Shown piece by piece: positions 25,494 to 33,740 of a stretch of 64,000 bases of DNA (positions within the stretch are counted from its first letter, which is position 1; the number at the start of each line of letters is the position of its first letter). Position numbers and translations under genes: made by a program. The notes under the pieces were generated by a model that did not search any database, had not been told where the DNA came from, and saw only the letters and a program-made list of their open reading frames with translations. Source of the stretch: Rhodoplanes sp. (GTDB lineage Bacteria > Pseudomonadota > Alphaproteobacteria > Rhizobiales > Xanthobacteraceae); the NCBI RefSeq assembly GCF_013377085.1, contig NZ_JACAAX010000014.1, forward strand, positions 1-64,000, in the 5' to 3' direction.

Positions 25494-27851
25494 ATGTCGT
25501 TCGGAGCGGACCGTGATCCCATGGGCGCGCGTGTCGGGGAACTCGACATGCGCGCCATCGGCCGCGCGCTGTGGCGCAGCAAATGGCTGATCGTGCTGCC
25601 GACGCTCCTGGTCGCCCTGGCCGCCACCGTCGCGGTCAATCTGCTGACCCCGCGCTACAAGTCCGAGGCGCGCATCCTCTACGAGGGCCGCGAGAACGTC
25701 TTCCTGCGGCCGGAGGCCGAGCGCGCCACCATGGAGCGCAGCGCCGCCGACCAGGAGGCGATGACCAGCCAGGTTCAGCTCATCCTGTCGCGCGAGCTCG
25801 CCACCCAGGTGATCGCCGAGCTGAAGCTGAACGAGCGGTGGGAGTTCGACCCGCTGATCGAGGGCCTGCCGATCTACAAGCAGGTCATGGTGGCGCTCGG
25901 CATCTCTCGCGACCCCTACCGGATGACTCCCGAGGAGCGGGTGCTCGACGCCTATTACGAGCGGCTCACCGCCTTCGCGGTCGACAAGTCGCGGGTCATC
26001 ACGCTGGAGGTCCAGTCCTACGATCCGGTGCTGGCCGCCCGCATCGCCAATGCGGTCGCCCAGGGCTATCTCAAGCTGCAGCAGGGCAACAAGCAGGATG
26101 AGATGCAGGCGGCGAGCCGCTGGCTCTCCGGCGAGATCGAGCGGCTGCGCCGCGAGGTCGGCGAGGCGGAGGCGCGGGTCGAGGATTTTCGCTCGCGCAG
26201 CAATCTGTTCGTCGGCACCAACAACACCACGCTGTCGAATCAGCAGCTCGGCGAGTTCAACACCCAGCTCGGGACGGCGCGCGCCCGCAAGGCGGACCTC
26301 GAGACGCGGGCCCGCCTGCTGCGTGACATGCTGCGGCGGGGCGACGCCATCGAAGCCTCCGAGATCGCCAATTCCGAGTTCATCCGTAGGCTCTCCGAGC
26401 AGCGCGTGGCCTTGCGCGCCCAGCTCGCCGAGCAGTACTCGACGCTGCTCGACAACCATCCGCGCATCAAGGAGCTGAAGGCGCAGATCTCCGACTATGA
26501 TCGGCAGATCCGCTCGGAAGCCGAGAAGCTCGTCCGCACGCTCGAGAACGACGCCAAGGAGGCGGCCGAGCGGGTCACCAAGCTCGGGACCGAGCTCGAC
26601 TCGCTCAAGCGGCAGGCGACGACCAGCAACGAGGACGACGTGCGGCTGCGTGCCTTCGAGCGCGACGCCAAGTCGAAGCGCGACCTGCTCGAGTCGTATC
26701 TCGGCAAGTACCGCGAGACGAGCGCCCGCGAGAGCATCGGCTCGGCGCCGGCCGACGCCCGCATCATCTCGCGCGCCATCGTGTCGAACACGCCGTTCTT
26801 CCCCAAGAAGTTGCCGATGGTTCTGGTCGCCACCTTTGCGACGCTGGCGGTGTTCGCCGCCATCGTCACGGCCGGCGAGCTGTTGCGCACGACACCCGAG
26901 GATGTTGCGGCCCGGCCCGAGCCGGCCCGGATCGATCCGTCCAGGTGGGAGCCGTCCCGCGCGCCGGCGGCCGTCGTCGCGGCCCCGAGGCCGGCGGCCG
27001 AGCCGGCCGGTCCGGCGCTCGCCGCACCGTCCGGCGGGTCGACCGGATTGGCGCGCCGCCTGTTCGGGCGGGCGCTGCCCGCCATCACGTCGCGCGCGCC
27101 GCCTTCGTCGCGAACCGAGCCTGACGCGCCTGCTGCGGGTCCCTCGGCGCCTGCGGCGGAGCCTGAAGCCGCCGCGCACCCCGAGACCCTCGCCTCCGAG
27201 ATCGCCGCGGCGCCATCCGCGCCGGCAGAGGGTGACGACGAGCGGACGGTCCTGACGCTGTCCTCGGTCGACGAGCTCGCCCGCCGCCTGCGCGATGGTG
27301 ACCTGGGCCGTCAGGTGGCGATCTTCGGCACCGCTCCGGACGGGCGCACCACCCAGGCGGCCGTCGCGGTGGCGCGGCTGCTCGCCCGCGACTCCCTCGT
27401 GGTGCTGGTGCGGCTCGGCGCCGAGCCGGCCGGATCGACCGCGCCGGCGATCGGCGGGGACGGGCCGGGCGTCACCGACATGATCCGGGGCGAGGCGACG
27501 TTCGGCGAGATCATCGCCCGCGACAAGCTCTCGCGCGCCCATGTGGTGCCGCGCGGCCGCGGCGAGGCCGACACCGGCGCGCTGCTCGCCTCGCTGCGCT
27601 TCGTCACCATGATCGATGCGCTCGCCCGCACCTACGACCACGTCATCATCGATGTCGGCTCGTTCGATGGGGTGGCGGCCGACCAGATCGCCGAGCTGGC
27701 GCCGGCCGGCGTACTGGTGGTGTCAGAGACGTCCGACCCGATCGCCGGGGTCGCCCGCCTGCGCCTCGCATCGTCCGGCTACGGCGAGGATCTCATCGTG
27801 CTGGCCGGCGCCCCGCTGGTCGCCCCGACGCCGCAGCCAGAGGCGGCGTGA
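25494..27851 (+). CDS. GumC/Wzc-like polysaccharide co-polymerase with degenerate kinase domain
   Basis: A 785-residue chain-length determinant. First membrane helix at about 31-51 (WLIVLPTLLVALAATVAVNL), a periplasmic Wzz-type region with a long coiled coil (about 190-420), second helix at about 441-465 (MVLVATFATLAVFAAIV), then an Ala/Pro-rich linker and a cytosolic P-loop-like domain (583-785). In active BY-kinases Walker A reads GxGKT; here it is GTAPDGRTTQ (residues 612-621), with Arg618 in place of Lys. Walker A' (VLVRLGAE) has lost its Asp, Walker B is recognisable (HVIIDVG), and no C-terminal Tyr cluster exists. ATG 25494 follows GTGGAG at seven bases. Probably a non-catalytic co-polymerase. 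Confidence 0.92.
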   Translation: MSFGADRDPMGARVGELDMRAIGRALWRSKWLIVLPTLLVALAATVAVNLLTPRYKSEARILYEGRENVFLRPEAERATMERSAADQEAMTSQVQLILSRELATQVIAELKLNERWEFDPLIEGLPIYKQVMVALGISRDPYRMTPEERVLDAYYERLTAFAVDKSRVITLEVQSYDPVLAARIANAVAQGYLKLQQGNKQDEMQAASRWLSGEIERLRREVGEAEARVEDFRSRSNLFVGTNNTTLSNQQLGEFNTQLGTARARKADLETRARLLRDMLRRGDAIEASEIANSEFIRRLSEQRVALRAQLAEQYSTLLDNHPRIKELKAQISDYDRQIRSEAEKLVRTLENDAKEAAERVTKLGTELDSLKRQATTSNEDDVRLRAFERDAKSKRDLLESYLGKYRETSARESIGSAPADARIISRAIVSNTPFFPKKLPMVLVATFATLAVFAAIVTAGELLRTTPEDVAARPEPARIDPSRWEPSRAPAAVVAAPRPAAEPAGPALAAPSGGSTGLARRLFGRALPAITSRAPPSSRTEPDAPAAGPSAPAAEPEAAAHPETLASEIAAAPSAPAEGDDERTVLTLSSVDELARRLRDGDLGRQVAIFGTAPDGRTTQAAVAVARLLARDSLVVLVRLGAEPAGSTAPAIGGDGPGVTDMIRGEATFGEIIARDKLSRAHVVPRGRGEADTGALLASLRFVTMIDALARTYDHVIIDVGSFDGVAADQIAELAPAGVLVVSETSDPIAGVARLRLASSGYGEDLIVLAGAPLVAPTPQPEAA

Positions 27852-27878
27852 ATCGGGATTCGCGAGATCGACCGCCGC

Positions 27879-29114
27879 TCATCCGGCGGCGGCGACGCCG
27901 CGGCGCAGCCGCTGCACCAGCGATTTGATCGTCTCGCTCTCCTTGGCGCGCCGCTTGGCGGCGGCCGTGGCGGCGAGCACGGCTGCGGCGGCGTGGCCAC
28001 GCCACGACACCGGCACGATGCTGTCGAGCAGCCCTTCCGGCTCGCGGCAGAAGAATGCCTTGTAGGGCGCCGCACCGGGCCCGAGGTCGAAGCCGGCGAG
28101 GCCGCGCTCGGCGCAGTCCCGGATGATGTGGGTGATCAGCACCAGGCCAGGGCTCCAGCGGCCGTTCTCACTGGTCGTGTAGGAGTTGAACATAGAGGAG
28201 AAGCGGTGGTCGTCGGCGACCCCGCCCATCACGGCGATCACCTCGTCGTCGTCCTCGAGGGCATGCAGCTCGATCCGCGGCATGCCGTCGGCGAGGCCGA
28301 TATGGCAGCCCTCACGCAGGAAGGCCGCGACGCCCGGCTCTGCGAACACGTCGTGGATGCCCTGGGCGGCGAAATGCGACGCCTTCTGGATGAGGAAGGC
28401 GTCGAGCACCCGGTCGGCCTCGGCCGGCGTGGTGACGCGGACATAGCGGTAGCCCGGCAGCTTCTCGAGCTTGCGCTCCTTGCCGCGCAGGCGCCCGCGC
28501 ATGTCGCGCGTCAGCGCCGCCTCGAGGGCCTTCTCGGGGCCGCCGGCCGGGAAGGTCAGGCCGGGCACGTCGTCGACCGCGGCCTGGGCGGGCAGGCTTG
28601 CGAACGGGTTGGCGATGCCGCGCCAGCGCGGCGGCTGCCGGGTCAGGGCGAAGACGTCGATGCCGCAGCGGCGGCCGGTGCGGCGCAGGATGTCGATGAC
28701 GGCCGCAGCGTCCATCGCGGCGGCCGCGTCGCGCCGCCACAGGCCGATATTGAGCCCCGAATGGTCGCCGCCGGGAAAGCGGGCGACCGTGACGGCGCGC
28801 GGGGCGTAGACGAAGGGCCACAGGAAGGCGGGGGAGCCTGTTCGGTCATGGCCGATCACCACCAGGGGGCGCAGCCCGGCCGGGGCGCCGACATGGCGCT
28901 GCCAGGCAGCCACCCAGTCGAACCGCTGGAAGGCGGTCCCGACCGCCCCGCGGGCGGCGAGGTCGCGCCAAATGGGCTCGGCGGTGGCGAAATCCTCCAC
29001 CCAATCGACCGATCCGGGCATGGTGTCGTCCCGCGACAGAGGCATCCCGGCAGGCGCGGGATCGCTCCTTTGCGCCACATGGGTTGCGGTCAGGTCGACG
29101 GTGACGACGGTCAT
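27879..29114 (-). CDS. GNAT-type acyltransferase (CelD/BcsL, FemAB-like)
   Basis: A 411-residue protein of the GNAT Acetyltransf_6 group named after CelD of cellulose synthesis; members N- or O-acylate sugars in polysaccharide loci. The double-GNAT pattern is visible: WVEDFATAEPIWRDLAARGA, TAFQRFDWVAAWQRHVGAPA, LRGKERKLEKLPGYRYVRVT and the C-terminal core FSSMFNSYTTSENGRWSPGL with AERGLAGFDLGPGAAPYKAF. ATG 29114 follows AGGATC; a long upstream extension in the same frame is Pro/Arg-rich noise. Convergent with the chain-length gene, leaving 27 bases between stops. Confidence 0.88.
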   Translation of the reverse strand: MTVVTVDLTATHVAQRSDPAPAGMPLSRDDTMPGSVDWVEDFATAEPIWRDLAARGAVGTAFQRFDWVAAWQRHVGAPAGLRPLVVIGHDRTGSPAFLWPFVYAPRAVTVARFPGGDHSGLNIGLWRRDAAAAMDAAAVIDILRRTGRRCGIDVFALTRQPPRWRGIANPFASLPAQAAVDDVPGLTFPAGGPEKALEAALTRDMRGRLRGKERKLEKLPGYRYVRVTTPAEADRVLDAFLIQKASHFAAQGIHDVFAEPGVAAFLREGCHIGLADGMPRIELHALEDDDEVIAVMGGVADDHRFSSMFNSYTTSENGRWSPGLVLITHIIRDCAERGLAGFDLGPGAAPYKAFFCREPEGLLDSIVPVSWRGHAAAAVLAATAAAKRRAKESETIKSLVQRLRRGVAAAG

Positions 29115-29362
29115 GGGGATCCTGGCCGGATTAATCGATGTTGGTGAGTGAGGCTGGCAAAGAAAAATCAACAAAGCGTTGGTAAAGCCATTGGACGTAT
29201 CGTCCGGTCGAGGGGCCGGGCGGCCCGCGCGCCGCACCCGTGCGGACGCCGGAGCTACGCCAGCCGACCAGAGGGGCTCCCGCGGTGGGCTTGGCGGCGA
29301 GCCCGGAGGTGACGCATCATGGCCGATCAGGTTGCGCCGCATCGCCTCGACGGACGCAGGAC

Positions 29363-30421
29363 GTGGACCAGTTGAGAAAAGCCATCATCCGATCCGGCCT
29401 CGAGGCGCTGTACTTCTCCGGCGCTCACCGGGTCATGCGCCGCTTCGTCGGCGGCGTCGGCGCCATCTTGGTGCTTCACCATGTCCGCCCGGCTCGCCGG
29501 GACGGATTCCAGCCGAACCAGCTTCTCGAGATCACGCCGGACTTCCTGGAGGCCGTGATCGACCGGCTGGCCAGCACGGGGGCCGACTTCGTCTCGCTCG
29601 ACGAGGTGCATCGTCGCCTCACCGAGCGCGATTACGGCCGCCGCTTCATCGCCTTCACGTTCGACGACGGCTATCGCGACAACAAGCAGTGGGCCTACCC
29701 GATCCTCAAGCGGCACGGCATTCCGTTCGCCGTCTATGTCCCGACCAGCTTTCCCGACCGCCTCGGCGAGCTGTGGTGGGACGCCCTCGAGGCCGTGATC
29801 GCCCGCAACGACTCGATCGTGCTGGAGATGGACGGTCGCGACTGCCGTATCGACTGCGCCACCCCGGCCGAGAAGTTCGAGGCCTACCAGGTGCTGTACT
29901 GTTGGCTGCGGGCGATGCCGAGCGACGCCCGCATGCTCGATGCCGTCCGCGAGCTCACCACCCGCTACCGGATCGATACCAGCGCGATCTGCGACGCGGT
30001 GTGCATGACCTGGGACGAGATCGCCGAGATCGCCGCCGACCCTCTGGTCACCATCGGGGCCCACACGGTCAACCACGTGAGGCTGGCCAAGGCGTGCGAC
30101 ACGGTCGCCCGCTCGGAGCTGAAGATGGGCCGCGCCGTGCTGGAGGCCGCCCTCGGGGTGAGGCCGCTGCACCTCGCCTATCCGTACGGCGACTGCAACT
30201 CGGCCGGGCCGCGCGAGTTCGCCATCGCGGCCGAGCTCGGCTTCAAGACGGCCGTCACGACCCGCCCCGGCGTGCTGTTCCCGGCCCATGCCCAGACCCT
30301 GATGGCGTTGCCGCGCATCTCGATCAACGGCGAGTTCCAGCGCAGCCGCTACGTCGACGTGCTGGTGTCGGGCGCCGGCACGGCGCTGTGGAACGGCCTG
30401 CGCCGGCTCCGGGTGGCGTGA
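29363..30421 (+). CDS. Polysaccharide deacetylase (NodB domain)
   Basis: A protein of about 352 residues with a NodB homology domain: FTFDDGYRDN gives the catalytic and metal Asp (about 101, 102), GAHTVNH the two metal His (about 234, 238), and LAYPYGDCN motif 3. It would N- or O-deacetylate the locus glycan or its lipid-linked precursor; the N-terminus lacks a signal peptide. Start is uncertain: GTG 29363 (a GGAC is seven bases upstream) or TTG 29372; the family N-terminus (RKAIIRSGLEALYFSGAHR) begins right after both. The frame is open to 29240 but without protein character. Confidence 0.92.
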   Translation: MDQLRKAIIRSGLEALYFSGAHRVMRRFVGGVGAILVLHHVRPARRDGFQPNQLLEITPDFLEAVIDRLASTGADFVSLDEVHRRLTERDYGRRFIAFTFDDGYRDNKQWAYPILKRHGIPFAVYVPTSFPDRLGELWWDALEAVIARNDSIVLEMDGRDCRIDCATPAEKFEAYQVLYCWLRAMPSDARMLDAVRELTTRYRIDTSAICDAVCMTWDEIAEIAADPLVTIGAHTVNHVRLAKACDTVARSELKMGRAVLEAALGVRPLHLAYPYGDCNSAGPREFAIAAELGFKTAVTTRPGVLFPAHAQTLMALPRISINGEFQRSRYVDVLVSGAGTALWNGLRRLRVA

Positions 30422-30430
30422 CGCAAGTGA

Positions 30431-30456
30431 TTCCGGGGCGTCGCGCCGTCCCGGAA
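30431..30456. repeat. Hairpin between convergent genes
   Basis: ttccggg (30431-30437) and cccggaa (30450-30456) form a 7-bp stem with a 12-base loop, between the deacetylase and DUF2842 stops. It may be a short bidirectional terminator or a REP-like remnant; no T-run. Confidence 0.35.
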
Positions 30457-30480
30457 CGACGACCATCCAGGCGTGTTCGC

Positions 30481-30681
30481 TCAGCGCCGCGACATGAAGC
30501 TGACGATCGGCATCGCGAAGGGCAGCCAGCCGGCGCCGGCGATGGCGTAAAAGGCCATGCGCACCATCCAGCTCGGCGAGTCGAGAACGAAATAGGCGGC
30601 GGCCAGCGCCAGGAATCCCCAGACCAGGAACAGGGCGATCAGCCCGAAGATGCCGATGAAGCGGCGCCGGCGACGATTCAT
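30481..30681 (-). CDS. DUF2842 small membrane protein
   Basis: A 66-residue protein beginning MNRRRRRFIGIFGLIALFLV, with two membrane helices (about 9-31 and 40-62) and a basic end (FMSRR). This matches the DUF2842 family of small alphaproteobacterial inner-membrane proteins, which often lie next to cox15/ctaA as here (the divergent neighbour). The same frame is open far upstream, but only this ORF looks like protein. Function unknown; association with haem A synthesis is context-based inference. Confidence 0.85.
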   Translation of the reverse strand: MNRRRRRFIGIFGLIALFLVWGFLALAAAYFVLDSPSWMVRMAFYAIAGAGWLPFAMPIVSFMSRR

Positions 30682-30807
30682 GGGATCACCGTGATGGCGG
30701 GTCGCGACCACGCGGGCGCGCCCCTGAAAAATCGCTGCCGGACCCGGTCGGGCGCGGTCGAAAAGGACCGGTTCGGTTGACGATTGCGGCCCGGAACCCA
30801 CGTCTAT

Positions 30808-31962
30808 ATGGTCCGCTCGTGCCCGCGCAAGCAGCGTTGCAGCGCAGGCGCCCGTGCCCGCGCAAGCGGGCCGAACCCCCGGGATCCGCTCGTGCCATAT
30901 CGACGCATCCGTCTCGTCCGGCTGTGGCTGTCGCTCGTCGCCGCGCTGGTGTTCCTCACCGTCGTCGTCGGCGGGGCGACCCGGCTCACCGAGTCCGGGC
31001 TGTCCATCGTCGAGTGGCGCCCCTTGGCCGGCACGGTGCCGCCGCTGTCGCAGGCCGGCTGGCAGGCCGAGTTCGACAAGTACAAGGCCATCCCGCAATA
31101 CGAGATCGTCAATCGCGGCATGTCGCTTTCCGAGTTCAAGACGATCTACTGGTGGGAGTGGGGCCACCGCAATGTCGCGCGGCTGACCGGCCTCGTCTTC
31201 CTGCTGCCGTTCCTGTGGTTGCTGTGGCGCCGCGCGCTGCCGCCCGGGCTGAGCGGCGGGCTCGCCGTGATCTTCGGCCTCGGCGCCGTGCAGGCCGGCG
31301 TCGGCTGGTGGATGGTGTCGTCCGGGCTCGCCGACCGCATCAGCGTCTCGCACTACCGGCTCGCCTTCCATCTGACGCTCGCCTGCCTGGTGTTCACCGC
31401 CCTGGTATGGACGGCGGCGCGGGTCGGGGCGCCGCGCGGTCTCGCCGTCTCGTGGCGGCTGCGGGCGGGCGCCATGCTGCTCGGCGCGCTGGTGCTGGTG
31501 CAGATCTATTTCGGCGCACTGGTCGCCGGGATGCGGGCGGGCCTCGTCTACAACACCTGGCCGCTGATCGACGACAGGTTTTTCCCGCGTGCCGACGACC
31601 TGTTCTTTGCCGATCCGCCGTGGCTGAATTTCTTCGAGAACGCCCTGACGATCCAGTTCACCCACCGGATGGTCGGCTACGTGCTGGCGCTGGTGGCGCT
31701 GCTGCATCTCGTCGACGCGGTCGCGACTGCCGGCGCCCGCAAGGGCGTGCGCGGCGGCGCGCTGGCGCTGGCGCTCGCCATCCTGGCGCAGATCGCCGTC
31801 GGGGTCTTCACGCTGGTCTATCGCGTGCCGATCGAGCTTGCGCTGCTGCACCAGGGCGCTGCCCTGGTGGTCCTCGCGCTGGCGACCCTGCATGCCGAGC
31901 GCCTGACCCGCCCCGCCTCGGTCGCGATGCCGGTGCCCAATCTGGTGCTGGCGGCGCGGTGA
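30808..31962 (+). CDS. ctaA: Haem A synthase (CtaA/Cox15)
   Basis: Inner-membrane enzyme oxidising haem O to haem A for cytochrome oxidase. Type-2 (Cox15) signatures are clear: VVVGGATRLTESGLSIVEW, YWWEWGHRNVARLTGLVFLL, VGWWMVSSGLADRISVSHYR, ALVAGMRAGLVYNTWPLID, ENALTIQFTHRMVGYVLAL and LLHQGAALVVLALATLHAE, which include the four haem-ligand His. Eight membrane helices are predicted. The start is unclear: ATG 30808 gives 384 residues but its first 25 codons cover direct repeats, whereas GTG 30892, with GGGATC five bases upstream, would start VPYRRIRLVRLWLSLV, nearer to relatives. Confidence 0.95.
   Translation: MVRSCPRKQRCSAGARARASGPNPRDPLVPYRRIRLVRLWLSLVAALVFLTVVVGGATRLTESGLSIVEWRPLAGTVPPLSQAGWQAEFDKYKAIPQYEIVNRGMSLSEFKTIYWWEWGHRNVARLTGLVFLLPFLWLLWRRALPPGLSGGLAVIFGLGAVQAGVGWWMVSSGLADRISVSHYRLAFHLTLACLVFTALVWTAARVGAPRGLAVSWRLRAGAMLLGALVLVQIYFGALVAGMRAGLVYNTWPLIDDRFFPRADDLFFADPPWLNFFENALTIQFTHRMVGYVLALVALLHLVDAVATAGARKGVRGGALALALAILAQIAVGVFTLVYRVPIELALLHQGAALVVLALATLHAERLTRPASVAMPVPNLVLAAR
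30812..30896. repeat. Short direct repeats at the ctaA start
   Basis: cgtgcccgcgcaagc occurs at 30818-30832 and 30853-30867 (35-base period), and tccgctcgtgcc at 30812-30823 and 30885-30896. The repeats overlap the disputed N-terminal codons of ctaA. Confidence 0.75.
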
Positions 31963-31976
31963 GGGCAGGGCGCGCC

Positions 31977-33530
31977 CTATCGGGCTCGGTCGGAAAACAC
32001 CGCGAGCTTGGAGATCGCCGTGTCGGTGTAGGTCGTGCCCCGATAGGTGCGGTCGATGACGAACTGAACCCAGTGGGCGTGTACCGGACGGTCGAGCGCG
32101 ATGGTCTGCGGACCGAGGCGGTCCTGCAGCGTGACGGTGCGGCTCTCGCCGGTCGAGAAGACCAGCCGCAGCGTCTGCACCCGGCCGTTCTTGACGTAGA
32201 GATCCGTGCTCTTCTCGTAGCCGTTGTTCACCACCACGGCCCGCACCGTCCGCTCGCCGTCGAACGCGACCGTCACCCATTCGCCGGTGCCGTCGCCGGC
32301 CGCGCCCTCCACCCAGGCCGCGCTGATGTCGCCGCCGAACAGATTGCGCACCCCATAGGTGTTGCCGAGCTGCGGCTGCAGCACCGAGCTGGCGCAGTAG
32401 AGATCGACCCCGGCCGGCGCGTTGAAGCTCGCGCAATTTTCACGCGGCGACTGCGGGCGGGGCGGCACGCCGCCGGCCGGCTCCAGCGCGCCGACCCGGG
32501 TGCGGCCGTCGTCGGTCGGGCGGCCCGGCGTCCGGCTCTCGATCTCCTCGATGCGCAGGCGGGCCAGCGCCACGAAGGTGCCGTTGGGGAAGGCTGCGAT
32601 GTAGCTGCGGATCTGCGCGACGTTGCCCGTGTCCTTCACCGAGTTCCAGTAGGCGATATCGACGTCCTGGCCACGGTCGCTCGTCGCCGGTGGCGGCTTG
32701 ACGGGTGGCGGTGTGACGGACGGCTGGGCCGGGGGCTCCGTGCCGGCCGATGCCGCAGATCCCGGGACCAGCACGACATCGCCGATCAGCGAGGAATGGT
32801 CCCACGGCACCTGCCGCGAATGCGTCGAGGCGACCACGTCGGAGCGGATGCGCCGCATCAGCACGGCGACGTCGAGCCCTGGGGTCGGCAGGTGCTTGAG
32901 CAGCGCCGTCGTGAACGGGCTGTTGCGGCCCTCGCCGTCGAGCGCGACATTGTCGGGCTGGGTCGCGTAGGCGATCATGGTGCCGACCGCGCTCTGGATC
33001 GAGGCGAGGCCGGCGCCGACCGAGGCGGAGCGCGCGCCGAGCGAACGGGCGAGCGTACGGGCCAGCGGGTTGTCGCGGCAGGCGTCGAGAAAAACCAGGT
33101 TCACCCGCGCCTCCGCCTCCATCTGGCCGAGCACCTGGCCGACATCGATGGTCTCGAAGGAGAGGTCGCCGGGGCGCTCCAGCTTGGCGTCGACCGGCAC
33201 CAGATAGTTCCTGCCCGCCACCTGCAGGCCGTGCCCGGCATAGAAGAACAGCGCCACCGAGGCGCCGTCGAGGGCGCGGCCGAAGGCGCGGATCTTGTCC
33301 TCCAGGGCGTGCTTGTCGAGGTCGCGGCCCTCGATCACGGCGAAGCCGAGCCGGCGCAGCGCCGCCGCGACGTCGGCGGCATCGTTGGGTGGATTGGCGA
33401 GCGGGGTCGCGTTGCGGTAGGCGCCGTTGCCGACGACCAGCGCAACTTTCTGCTGCGCGCCGGCGGACGGCGGCGCGACGACCAGCAGGACCGCCATGGC
33501 GGTGAGCGCAGCGAGCCATCGGAACGGCAT
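31977..33530 (-). CDS. Secreted caspase-fold (peptidase C14) protein with C-terminal glycan-binding-like domain
   Basis: A 517-residue exported protein. Signal peptide (LAALTAMAVLLVVAPPSAGA). The p20 caspase domain starts KVALVVGNGAYRN; the catalytic dyad is complete: His100 in FFYAGHGLQ and Cys151 in VFLDACRDNP. It continues to about residue 250 (VPWDHSSLIGDVVLVPG). A Pro/Thr linker and a tetratricopeptide/SPOR-like bit (VAQIRSYIAAFPNGTFVALA) follow. The last 150 residues (YCASSVLQPQLGNTYGVRNL, AWVEGAAGDGTGEWVTVAFD) resemble the discoidin-like 'NADase-type glycan-binding' domain as I recall it. Substrate unknown. ATG 33530. The frame is open far upstream without protein character. Convergent with ctaA. 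Confidence 0.88.
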   Translation of the reverse strand: MPFRWLAALTAMAVLLVVAPPSAGAQQKVALVVGNGAYRNATPLANPPNDAADVAAALRRLGFAVIEGRDLDKHALEDKIRAFGRALDGASVALFFYAGHGLQVAGRNYLVPVDAKLERPGDLSFETIDVGQVLGQMEAEARVNLVFLDACRDNPLARTLARSLGARSASVGAGLASIQSAVGTMIAYATQPDNVALDGEGRNSPFTTALLKHLPTPGLDVAVLMRRIRSDVVASTHSRQVPWDHSSLIGDVVLVPGSAASAGTEPPAQPSVTPPPVKPPPATSDRGQDVDIAYWNSVKDTGNVAQIRSYIAAFPNGTFVALARLRIEEIESRTPGRPTDDGRTRVGALEPAGGVPPRPQSPRENCASFNAPAGVDLYCASSVLQPQLGNTYGVRNLFGGDISAAWVEGAAGDGTGEWVTVAFDGERTVRAVVVNNGYEKSTDLYVKNGRVQTLRLVFSTGESRTVTLQDRLGPQTIALDRPVHAHWVQFVIDRTYRGTTYTDTAISKLAVFSDRAR

Positions 33531-33740
33531 GGTCGATTCTCCTGACCCGATCGCGGGCAGGATAGCGCATCCGCGCCGGCCACGCGAAATGCCCGCCGGA
33601 ACCACCCGATGCCGGCCGCAATGGTCACTGCGAGGTTTCGGCAACAGCCGCAATGCATCAGCAAAAAAGCGATAAACTCGACGCTGTTCCGGCGACGTCT
33701 GCGTAAGGGAGTCGAAATCGTTCCGGCCTAGAACGCCGCA

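Noticed and set aside
30481-32436. 651-codon minus-strand frame upstream of DUF2842
   Set aside because: Only the last 66 codons look like protein (DUF2842); the rest is antisense to ctaA.
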